Assembly (NCBI GenBank): GCA_016719945.1
Contig: JADJYE010000035.1
Coordinates: forward strand, 186,001-250,000
DNA length: 64,000 nucleotides
Direction of reading: 5' to 3'
Source: Polyangiaceae bacterium
GTDB taxonomy: Bacteria > Myxococcota_A > Polyangia > Polyangiales > Polyangiaceae
The notes below the pieces were generated by a model. That model made no database searches and was not told where the DNA came from. It was given only the letters and a program-made list of their open reading frames with translations. Position 1 is the first letter of the stretch. Each line of letters starts with the position of its first letter. The position numbers and the translations under genes are program-made. Of the stretch, positions 44,194 to 52,133 are shown piece by piece.

Positions 44194-47100
44194 AGCGCGA
44201 AGAGGTCGATCACGAGGAGGGCAACGTGCGCAGGCTGCTGCGGCAGACCGAGGCGGCGCCGAGGATGAGCGGCGAGGCGCGCGAGCGCGTGCTCGAGCAG
44301 CTGCTCGCGTCGCAGGCGCGGCGGGCCTCCCGCCCGGGGCTCCTTCGCCGGCTCGCGCCCCGCGTGACGCCGCGGCGCGCGGGCGCGGCGCTGGGCGTGC
44401 TCGCCCTCGCCGCAGGGGCGGCGCTGATGTTGCGGACCGCGGCGCCGGTGGACGGGCCGCGGGTGTACGAGAACCTCGGCCCGGGCCCGAAGGCCATCGC
44501 GCTCAGCGACGGGACGCAGGTCGTGCTCGACGTTGGCGCGAAGCTCGTCGAGCGGGGCGCGCGGCGCGTGCTGTTGGAGCGAGGCCAAGCGATCTTCGAC
44601 GTCAAGGGTCGCGCGGGGCGCTTCGATCTCGAGCTCCCTCAGGGGCGCGCCTCGGCGGAGGGCACGCGGTTCCTCGCGAGCAACGGCGCGCAAGGCGCGA
44701 CCATCGCGGTCGCGAAGGGGCGCGTCTCGGTGGCGAACGCCCTCGGTCAGACGGGCTTGCTCCACGCCGGGGAGCAGAGCGTGCTGAGCACGAGCGCCGC
44801 GCCGTCGGCCGAGGCGGCGCCCCGCGTCTCGCACCTGTTCGCGTTCGCTCGAGCGACGGAGGCGCCGGCCTCACCGAACGCGCCTCGAAAGAAGGGCACG
44901 CTCGTGGGGCGAGACCCGCGCTGGTCGACGGAGGAGCCGCTCGATCTGCGTGGGTTCGAGGTCGACGTCCACGTCGAGGACGGGGTCGCGCGCACCACCG
45001 TCGATCAGACCTATTTCAATCCGCGCTCGCGGCAGCTCGAAGGGATCTACGCGTTCCCCGTGCCCGAGGGGGCGGCGCTGTCCAGGTTGGCGATGTACGT
45101 CGACGGTTCGCTGATGGAGGGGGCGATCGTCGAGCGGGATCGCGGCCGCGACATCTACGAGGGGATCGTCGAGGCGCGCCGCGACCCGGCGCTGCTCGAG
45201 TGGATGAGCGGAAACACGTTCCGCATGCGCGTGTTCCCGCTGCCGGCGCGCTCCGAGAAGCGGATCTTCATGTCGTACACGCGGCCGCTCGAGCACCTGT
45301 ACGGCGTCGATCGCTTGACGGTTCCCATCCCCAACGTCGATCAGCGCGCGGCGAGCGTGAGGTTCAACGTGCGCGTCGTCGGCGGTGCAGACATGGTGAT
45401 CGCCTCGCCGAGCCACGAGGTGTCGCGCGCGGTGGACGGCAAGGACGCGGTGGTGTCGCTCGAGGCGCGCGACCAGGAGATCGGTCAAGACCTCGTCTTG
45501 ACGATGGAGCCACGGAGCAAGGTCTCCGACGTCGCGCGCTCCTTCGAGGACGGCGACGGGCGCTACGTGATGGTGAGGCACGAGCCGGACGTGCGGGCGA
45601 TCGCGCGGGCGGAGGCGGGCGAGGGGCCGCTCCGGAGACAAGGGCCTCGCCGCGTCGCGGTGCTCTTCGACGTGAGCGCGTCGCGCGGCGCCGAGGACCT
45701 CGACGCCCAGGCGCGCTTCGTGGATGGGCTGATCGACTCACTGGACGAAGAGGACGAGGTCGCGTTCGTCACGGTCGGCTACCAGGCCGACGTGATGCCG
45801 GGCGGCCTGGTGCCCGTGGGGCAGCTCGATCGCGATCGCGTGGGGGCGTTCTTGAGCGCGAGGGCCGAAGGGGTCGGCTCGACGCGCATCGACCTCGCGC
45901 TGAAGAGGGCGGTCGACCTGGTCGAGGGGGCGACGGGCGAGCGCGAGATCGTCTACATCGGGGACGGCGTCGTGAGCGCACCCTCGGCGCTCGGCGGCCC
46001 GAGCACGCCCGATCTGGCCTCGATCGTGAGGGGCCGAGGGCGGTTCTTGGGGGTCGCGATCGGCGACTCGGTCGACCACGGGCTCTTGGGGTCACTCGCC
46101 GACGCGACGGACGGGTGGGTGATCGACGTCGGAGAGGAGGAAGACCTCGCGCACAGGGCGTTCGACCTCGTGGCCTCGACCTACACGCCGTGTATCACGG
46201 GCCTCGCCGCAGACGTCGTCGGCGCCGATGGCAAGCCCATCGAGGGAGCCATCGCCGTGCCGGTCTCGCGGCGCCTGTGCGACGGAGAGCGCCTCGACGT
46301 GGTCGCTCGAGCCGCGAAGACGGGCGCGGCGCCGTACGCCGTGAAGGTCCGCGGGCGCATGGGCGCCGAGTCGTGGGAGCGAGAGCTGCCGCTCTCCGGC
46401 GCGGGGGCGGGGGCGGCCTACCTGCCCAGGCTGTTCGCCGAGCGTCGCGTCGCGTCGCTCCTGGCGCATGAGCCGCCCGGGCCGGGTCGCGCAGAGTCTC
46501 CGAACGCCAAGGAGATCACCGCGCTGGCGAAGCGGCACTTCCTCGTCACGCCGTTCACCTCTCTGCTCGTGCTCGAGAACGACGCGATGTACAAGGAGTT
46601 CGGCGTCGAGAAGAAGAACGCGGAGGGCTGGGCGCTGTACGCCGCACCCGAGCGCATCGACGTCAAGGTCGAGTCGCTCGCAGTGACCGCGGGCGCGAGC
46701 GCCAGCTGGGACCTCGTCGAGCGAAGCCCGCTGCAGCTCTTCTACGACCACCGCGGCAGCAGCGGAGACCTCGGCGGGCTGGGGCTGATCGGCACCATCG
46801 GCCACGGTGATTTCAGGAACCTGCGCTTGTCAGGCAGGGGCGAGGGCGGGGGCGGCAGAGGGCAAGGCTTTGGCAGCGGCAGCGGTCGGCTCGGCGGCGC
46901 CCACCGCGAGCGCGCCGATGTTCCGCGCAAGGTCACGACCCGCTCGCTCCTCTCGGAGGGGGCCAAGAAGCGGCGCGGACCGAGCGTGATGACGGGAGCG
47001 GAGGCGCGGACCGTCGCGGCGTCCGACTCGCTCGACGCGCTGTTGCCCATGGCGCAGGTCGCGGCGGGCGGCGCCGTAGGTCGCGAGACCGACTGGCTGG

Positions 47101-49433
47101 CGAGCGCGTTCGCCGGCGAGCAGCTCATGCGCTACCGCTACGCGGCAGACGACTCGCTGAGCGATCTCACCGCGCACGTGCCTTCGTTGTTCGCGCTCGA
47201 CGTCGACTCGATCGCGGATCTGGTGGCGGTGCGCAGCCAGCCCGGCTTCGTCGACGAGGCGGCGAAGGTGCGCCTCGCCGCGGCGCGCGCCGCGGCGCCC
47301 GTGTTCGTGACGGCAGAGCGTGGGAGCTTCGAGGTCCGCGCTGGCGGCGTGACGCTCTCGCGCACTTTGCCCACGTCTCTCGTCGAGGTCGGGGCGCTCG
47401 AGGGCGGAGCGCTCTCCTTCGAATACGAGCAGCTCGGGCTGAAGACGACCCGCGATATCGGCGGCGCGTCCGCGTGGTGGCTCGCCTCGGAGGCGCCTTG
47501 GGTGCCGCCGGTGGCCGCTTCCCTCGAGGGGCTCGTGGTCGAGCCGATGGGCACGAACGGGGTGCGCGTGCGTGCGCCTCGGTCCGCTGGATCTGCGGTG
47601 CTGCCCGATCTCGAGCTCACGTTCGACGGACAGGGTCGGGTCTCGGTCGTGGCTCACGTGCGCGGAGCGGAGCGCCTCGAGACGACCCTGCGTTATCTCG
47701 GCGAGGTCGTGGAGGTCACGCGACCTGCAGGACAGGTCGAGGTGTACCGGGTGGCGTCGAAGGGGAGCGTGGCGCGCGCGTCGAGTCCCCTGGTCGAGGT
47801 CGAGATGCCGCTGTCGAACCCGGGGCGGTGGACCGAGATCGCGGACGATCCGTCGAGCCCGACCGCGGAGGTGTCGCGGGCGCATCGGCAGCTGCTCGCC
47901 ACGTACGCGGCGCTCGAGGACGACTCGAAGCTCGCGGCGCACCTGGCGGCGCTGAAGAAGGCTGCGGGAAGGCTCGAGCGAGGCGACGTCGCGCTCGCGA
48001 GCGGGGCCTTCCGCTCGTACAGGGACCTTCGGCAGCTGTTGGAGGATCTCCCCAAGACCGACGGGGTGCAGGCTTACCTGCGCGCGCTGTCGGCGCCGGC
48101 GCCGGCGAAGCCGCTCGACGAGGCGGCCAAGGATCACGGTGGGACCCTCGTGGGGATGATGGCGATGTTCAGCGGGGTGCTGGTCGAGGCGGGGCGAACC
48201 GGGGCGACCAAGGCAGTGGTCTCGCGGGTGTCGGCGCTCAACCGTGAGTACCCGGAGGCGCGCTTCTTCCGCTACGCCGCGGTGCGCACCGCCGCCGACC
48301 ACCTCGGCTGGCAGGAGGACGGCCGCCTCGCGGTCAAGCTGTGGGACACGTTGAGCTCGGATCACGTGCTCAAGCCCATCGCTGATCGGCAGATCGCCTC
48401 GCGGCTCCAGTACGGCGATGACAAGGAGGCAGCGGCGAGGGCGCTGTTGGCGATGGATGGTGCGATCGCCCGGGGCATCCCCTTCACCGTCGACTGGAGC
48501 CTGAGCTACGCGATCTCGCGGGGGCGCGGGAGCGCGGCGCTCGATCTCGCGATCTCGCGCTGGCGACGCGCGATCTCCGAGCGCGGCACGGCGCGGCAGG
48601 TGCTCGGGCTCGTGCGGACGCTGACCGACCCGTATGGCCCGATGCGCGGCGCTTCCGCGGACCTCAGCGGCGCCTTGCGACGGCTCTCGGACGCTCCGGA
48701 CACCGACGAGTCGGTGAGGATCTCGATCGCGGCGCAGCTGTTGAACGGGGGGCGCGTGGCGGAGGCGAAGCAGGTCGTGTCGCCTCTGCTCGAGGGCCCC
48801 TCGCCGCGCCCGATCGCGCTCGAGCTCTCGGTCCTGCTCGCCGAGAAGGAGGGGGATCTCGAGCGGGCGGCGCGTGAGCTCGATCGCCTGATCGTGGTGA
48901 CCGAAGGCGACTCGCTCGACCTATCGATCGTCAGAGAGTGGTACCGCAGCCTGGTTCAGCTCCACATGCGCCGCGCGGGTCTCACCACGGGCAACGCCGC
49001 GGACCACGCGATCGAGCAGGCGCTCGGCGTGGCCGCCCGCTGGCGCAAAGAGGACCCCGACAACGTGGAGATCGACGAGCAGGTCGCGACCTCTCTCTTC
49101 GCGATGGGTCGACCCGACGACGCCAAGAGACACCTCTCGTCGATCGTCGAGCGCCGTCCAGCCGAGGGGATCGCGTGGAGCCGCGTGGCGACCGTGCTGC
49201 AGCGCGAGGGGGAGCTCGATGGCGCGCTCGAGACCTGGTCCGAGGCGGTGCGTGTCGAGCCGACCAACCCGACCTGGCTGCTCTCGCAGGCCGAGGCGCT
49301 TCTCGCGCGCGGGGCCTCCGGCGACAAGGAGCAGGCGCGCTCGCTGCTGTCGAAGATCCAAGACGGCAAGTGGCAGGACCGCTTCCAGAACGTCCGCTAC
49401 GAGGCTCAGCGCGCGCTCGACGGCGCGCGCTGA
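44190..49433 (+). CDS. Giant FecR-VIT-vWA-TPR membrane protein, likely regulator of the adjacent ECF sigma
   Basis: In this 1747-residue protein the order is: cytoplasmic segment of about 65 residues that could bind sigma; one transmembrane helix near residues 67-82; FecR-like domain at about 95-215 (DGTQVVLDVGAKLV, GTRFLASNG); VIT domain at about 250-370 (EVDVHVEDGVARTTVDQTYFN, NTFRMRVFPLPARSEK); vWA domain at about 483-660 with complete MIDAS DVSAS; Gly-rich stretch near 870-915 reminiscent of myxobacterial AgmX-type tails; and C-terminal TPR-like helices at about 1600-1735. FecR normally controls an ECF sigma from the periplasm. VIT and vWA suggest metal-dependent protein binding or complex formation, so this may link an extracytoplasmic protein interaction to transcription. 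Confidence 0.88.
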   Translation: MKREEVDHEEGNVRRLLRQTEAAPRMSGEARERVLEQLLASQARRASRPGLLRRLAPRVTPRRAGAALGVLALAAGAALMLRTAAPVDGPRVYENLGPGPKAIALSDGTQVVLDVGAKLVERGARRVLLERGQAIFDVKGRAGRFDLELPQGRASAEGTRFLASNGAQGATIAVAKGRVSVANALGQTGLLHAGEQSVLSTSAAPSAEAAPRVSHLFAFARATEAPASPNAPRKKGTLVGRDPRWSTEEPLDLRGFEVDVHVEDGVARTTVDQTYFNPRSRQLEGIYAFPVPEGAALSRLAMYVDGSLMEGAIVERDRGRDIYEGIVEARRDPALLEWMSGNTFRMRVFPLPARSEKRIFMSYTRPLEHLYGVDRLTVPIPNVDQRAASVRFNVRVVGGADMVIASPSHEVSRAVDGKDAVVSLEARDQEIGQDLVLTMEPRSKVSDVARSFEDGDGRYVMVRHEPDVRAIARAEAGEGPLRRQGPRRVAVLFDVSASRGAEDLDAQARFVDGLIDSLDEEDEVAFVTVGYQADVMPGGLVPVGQLDRDRVGAFLSARAEGVGSTRIDLALKRAVDLVEGATGEREIVYIGDGVVSAPSALGGPSTPDLASIVRGRGRFLGVAIGDSVDHGLLGSLADATDGWVIDVGEEEDLAHRAFDLVASTYTPCITGLAADVVGADGKPIEGAIAVPVSRRLCDGERLDVVARAAKTGAAPYAVKVRGRMGAESWERELPLSGAGAGAAYLPRLFAERRVASLLAHEPPGPGRAESPNAKEITALAKRHFLVTPFTSLLVLENDAMYKEFGVEKKNAEGWALYAAPERIDVKVESLAVTAGASASWDLVERSPLQLFYDHRGSSGDLGGLGLIGTIGHGDFRNLRLSGRGEGGGGRGQGFGSGSGRLGGAHRERADVPRKVTTRSLLSEGAKKRRGPSVMTGAEARTVAASDSLDALLPMAQVAAGGAVGRETDWLASAFAGEQLMRYRYAADDSLSDLTAHVPSLFALDVDSIADLVAVRSQPGFVDEAAKVRLAAARAAAPVFVTAERGSFEVRAGGVTLSRTLPTSLVEVGALEGGALSFEYEQLGLKTTRDIGGASAWWLASEAPWVPPVAASLEGLVVEPMGTNGVRVRAPRSAGSAVLPDLELTFDGQGRVSVVAHVRGAERLETTLRYLGEVVEVTRPAGQVEVYRVASKGSVARASSPLVEVEMPLSNPGRWTEIADDPSSPTAEVSRAHRQLLATYAALEDDSKLAAHLAALKKAAGRLERGDVALASGAFRSYRDLRQLLEDLPKTDGVQAYLRALSAPAPAKPLDEAAKDHGGTLVGMMAMFSGVLVEAGRTGATKAVVSRVSALNREYPEARFFRYAAVRTAADHLGWQEDGRLAVKLWDTLSSDHVLKPIADRQIASRLQYGDDKEAAARALLAMDGAIARGIPFTVDWSLSYAISRGRGSAALDLAISRWRRAISERGTARQVLGLVRTLTDPYGPMRGASADLSGALRRLSDAPDTDESVRISIAAQLLNGGRVAEAKQVVSPLLEGPSPRPIALELSVLLAEKEGDLERAARELDRLIVVTEGDSLDLSIVREWYRSLVQLHMRRAGLTTGNAADHAIEQALGVAARWRKEDPDNVEIDEQVATSLFAMGRPDDAKRHLSSIVERRPAEGIAWSRVATVLQREGELDGALETWSEAVRVEPTNPTWLLSQAEALLARGASGDKEQARSLLSKIQDGKWQDRFQNVRYEAQRALDGAR

Positions 49434-49445
49434 GGTGGGCCAGGC

Positions 49446-52133
49446 TCAGGTCCCGCGGGTACCCTTGAGGTTCGCGCCCGCGAGCTTGGCCTTCGCGGTG
49501 TCGGCGCCGTCGAGTCGCGCCCCCTCGAGATCGGCGTCACGGAGATCTGCGCCCGCGAGCTGGGTGTTCCCGAGGTCGCATCCCTTCAAGCGCGCGCCCC
49601 GGAACGACGCGCGCTGAAGGTTGGCGCCGTCGAGGCGCGCGCCGTTGGCGATGACCTTCTGAGCGTTCACCTCGCTGAGGTCGGCGTGCTCGAGGCGCGC
49701 GTCGGGGAGCTTGCTCATCCTCAGGTCGCAGCCCGAGAGCTTCGACTCGCTGAAGTCGGCGCCCTCCGCGGACACGTTCGAGAGATCGCTCTTGGTGAGG
49801 TCGACGCCGCGGAGCGACGCGACCTCGAGGCTCGAGCGCGCGAAGTTGGACTCTCGGAGGATGGCGCGGTCGAAGATCGAGCGATCGAGGACCGCGCGCT
49901 CCCACGTGGTTCGGGGTGCGTCGGCGCCGACGAAGCTGGCGTCGGGCAGCGTCGCTCCGGTGAACGAGGCGCCGTCGAGCCGGGCGCCGTCGAAGTTGGC
50001 GCCTTCTCCGCGGGACTCTGACACGCGCGCGGCCGTGAGGGTCGCGTCCTTGAAGGACGCTCCACCGACGGCGCTGCCCGACAGGTCGGCGTCGCGCAGG
50101 CTGGCGGCCACGAAGCTCGCGCCCTCCAGGTGCGCTTGCACGAGCTTGACGCGATCGGCGCGCGCGCCGTCGAACTTGGCGTTGGACGCGTGGAGCTGAG
50201 CCGCGTTCACGTCCGCCAGCTCGCTGTTGTCGAGCCTGGCGTCGTCGAGCACCGCGCGCGTGAAATCGGCGCGCGCGAGGACGGCCTCGGTCAGATCTGC
50301 GCCGCTCAGGTCGGCGCCGACGAGCTTGGCGCCCGAGAGGCGCGCGCCCTTGAGGATCGTGCGGGAGAGCTTGGCCCCGGAGAGCTTCGCGTCGGAGAGG
50401 ATCGCGCCCGTCAGATCGAGGCCGCTGAGATCGGCGGACGCGAGGTCGATCCCGTGCATCGCGGTGCCGGCGCGCAGGTTGTCGAGGACCAGCTTTCTTA
50501 CCCCCGACAGCTCGTTCGGATCGGGCGGCTGCGAGGGGGGCCGTTGCGCGCTCTCTTCCGGCGCGGTCGCGGGAGAAGGCAGTGACGGGCGGCTCGGCGC
50601 CATCACGCTGCTCGGCGGCATCTCGCTGTCCGGCGGCGGCTCTTCGGGCGCGGCTGGCGGGGTGGCGGGCGCTCGCGCGGGCCGGAGCGCACCGCCGAGG
50701 CTGAGCAAGGGCGAAGCTGGAGGGGTGGGCTTTTCGTCGACCGCGCCCGCGGCGGGACGGGTCGGGGCGGGCGCCACCGCTCCCGCTGGGGGTGCGCCGA
50801 ACGGGAGCGCGCTGATCAGCGCGCCGCTCGGCAAAGAGGTGACGGCGGTCGCGCTGTCGACGCTGTCCTCGTCGATGAACGAAGGGACGCTCACGATCGG
50901 GACCGACGGCGAGCCGGCGGGAGCGGGGCCGAAAGGGATCGCGCCGCCCACGATCTTCTGGACTGACGAGGCCGTGTTCTCGACGGCGATCTCCATCGTT
51001 CGCGCGCGCGGAACGGCGGGGGCAGCCGGCGCCGTGGCGAACGGCAAGCCGCCGGTCGCGGCAGGCGGCTGCACGGCGGCGAGCGGCGTCGCCGGCCCGG
51101 TCGACCAGGGCAGGGGCTCGTCCCCCAGCACGCGCGCGAGCTGCTCCTCGTTGAGGTTCATCGTCTCGTTCGAGAGCTCCATCGACTCGGGATCCTCCAC
51201 CGTCTCGAGGCGCGCCAGGACCCGCAGCTCCTGGAGCTCGTCGGCTGCTACGACCACGCTCGCTGACCACGTCACGTCGGCGATGGACCGCTCCATGTCG
51301 ACCGCGATGCGCGTGAGCTTGAGCTCGAGGTCTTCTCGCTCGGGCACCTCTCGTCCGCCCGTCACACGCGCCCGCGCCCGCAGCGGAGGCAGCTGTGACT
51401 GGTACCGCGGAGCGTCGTGCCGCATCCCGTCGACGATGAGCCACTCCTCGCCCTCGAGCGCGTCGAAGCGTTGGTCCGCAGGGGCGGCGTGAAAATACGC
51501 AAGGGGCAGCTCGTCGGGGATCTCGAGCACCCCTCTCCGTACGCTCGGCCCTCGCTGGGCGAGCCTCGCGCGCTCGGGCCACCACGGCGCGAGGGGCCCG
51601 AAGCCAGCGACGCGGTGGGGATCGCGCGGGTCGACGAAATTCGGCGGGAGCGCAGGATCGTCGAGGCGGCGCCCGACAGGGTTGGCGGTGCCTGGGCCAC
51701 CGACCGCACGCTCATAGACGATGGGCAGCTGCGTGAAAGGCCGTGGGAAGGCCGCGCCCCCAGGGCGGTCGCCGTAGACGTGGAGGGTCTTGTCGACGAG
51801 GGCACGCTCGTCTGTGCCCAGGAAGAGCCGGACGCTCATCGACCCGACCGGCGTGTTCCCCAGCGCGCGCGCGTGGCCCGTCAAGACGAGCTCACAGCGA
51901 CCCGTCGGCGGGGAGAGGTCGCTGGCTCGCACCAGCGACGCGCCGGTCGCCGGCTCGTCGCTCGCGGCGATCTCGGCGCCCGGGACGAGCTCTGCGATCG
52001 CGTCGTGCGCGAGCGAGAGACGGACCTTGAGGATCGCCGTCAACCAGAGCTGTCCACGTCGGAGACTGACGAGGGTCGCGCCGGACGCGCCCCCGTACGT
52101 GGTGAGCGGAACCTGGGCGAGCCCCCCTGTCAC
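49446..52133 (-). CDS. DUF2169-pentapeptide-repeat protein (second of tandem pair)
   Basis: This 895-residue protein has an N-terminal domain of about 320 residues of the DUF2169 type (LWLTAILKVRLSLAHDAIAEL, DKTLHVYGDRPGGAAFPRPF, AYFHAAPADQRFDALEGEEW), a Pro/Ala-rich linker of about 200 residues, and pentapeptide repeats at about 545-890 with A(D/N/K)LxG units (LTGAILSDAKLSGAKLSRTI). Pentapeptide repeats form a right-handed beta-helix. DUF2169 proteins often occur in T6SS loci and may act as effector-loading proteins. The ATG overlaps the upstream DUF2169 gene stop (ATGA). Confidence 0.87.
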   Translation of the reverse strand: MTGGLAQVPLTTYGGASGATLVSLRRGQLWLTAILKVRLSLAHDAIAELVPGAEIAASDEPATGASLVRASDLSPPTGRCELVLTGHARALGNTPVGSMSVRLFLGTDERALVDKTLHVYGDRPGGAAFPRPFTQLPIVYERAVGGPGTANPVGRRLDDPALPPNFVDPRDPHRVAGFGPLAPWWPERARLAQRGPSVRRGVLEIPDELPLAYFHAAPADQRFDALEGEEWLIVDGMRHDAPRYQSQLPPLRARARVTGGREVPEREDLELKLTRIAVDMERSIADVTWSASVVVAADELQELRVLARLETVEDPESMELSNETMNLNEEQLARVLGDEPLPWSTGPATPLAAVQPPAATGGLPFATAPAAPAVPRARTMEIAVENTASSVQKIVGGAIPFGPAPAGSPSVPIVSVPSFIDEDSVDSATAVTSLPSGALISALPFGAPPAGAVAPAPTRPAAGAVDEKPTPPASPLLSLGGALRPARAPATPPAAPEEPPPDSEMPPSSVMAPSRPSLPSPATAPEESAQRPPSQPPDPNELSGVRKLVLDNLRAGTAMHGIDLASADLSGLDLTGAILSDAKLSGAKLSRTILKGARLSGAKLVGADLSGADLTEAVLARADFTRAVLDDARLDNSELADVNAAQLHASNAKFDGARADRVKLVQAHLEGASFVAASLRDADLSGSAVGGASFKDATLTAARVSESRGEGANFDGARLDGASFTGATLPDASFVGADAPRTTWERAVLDRSIFDRAILRESNFARSSLEVASLRGVDLTKSDLSNVSAEGADFSESKLSGCDLRMSKLPDARLEHADLSEVNAQKVIANGARLDGANLQRASFRGARLKGCDLGNTQLAGADLRDADLEGARLDGADTAKAKLAGANLKGTRGT

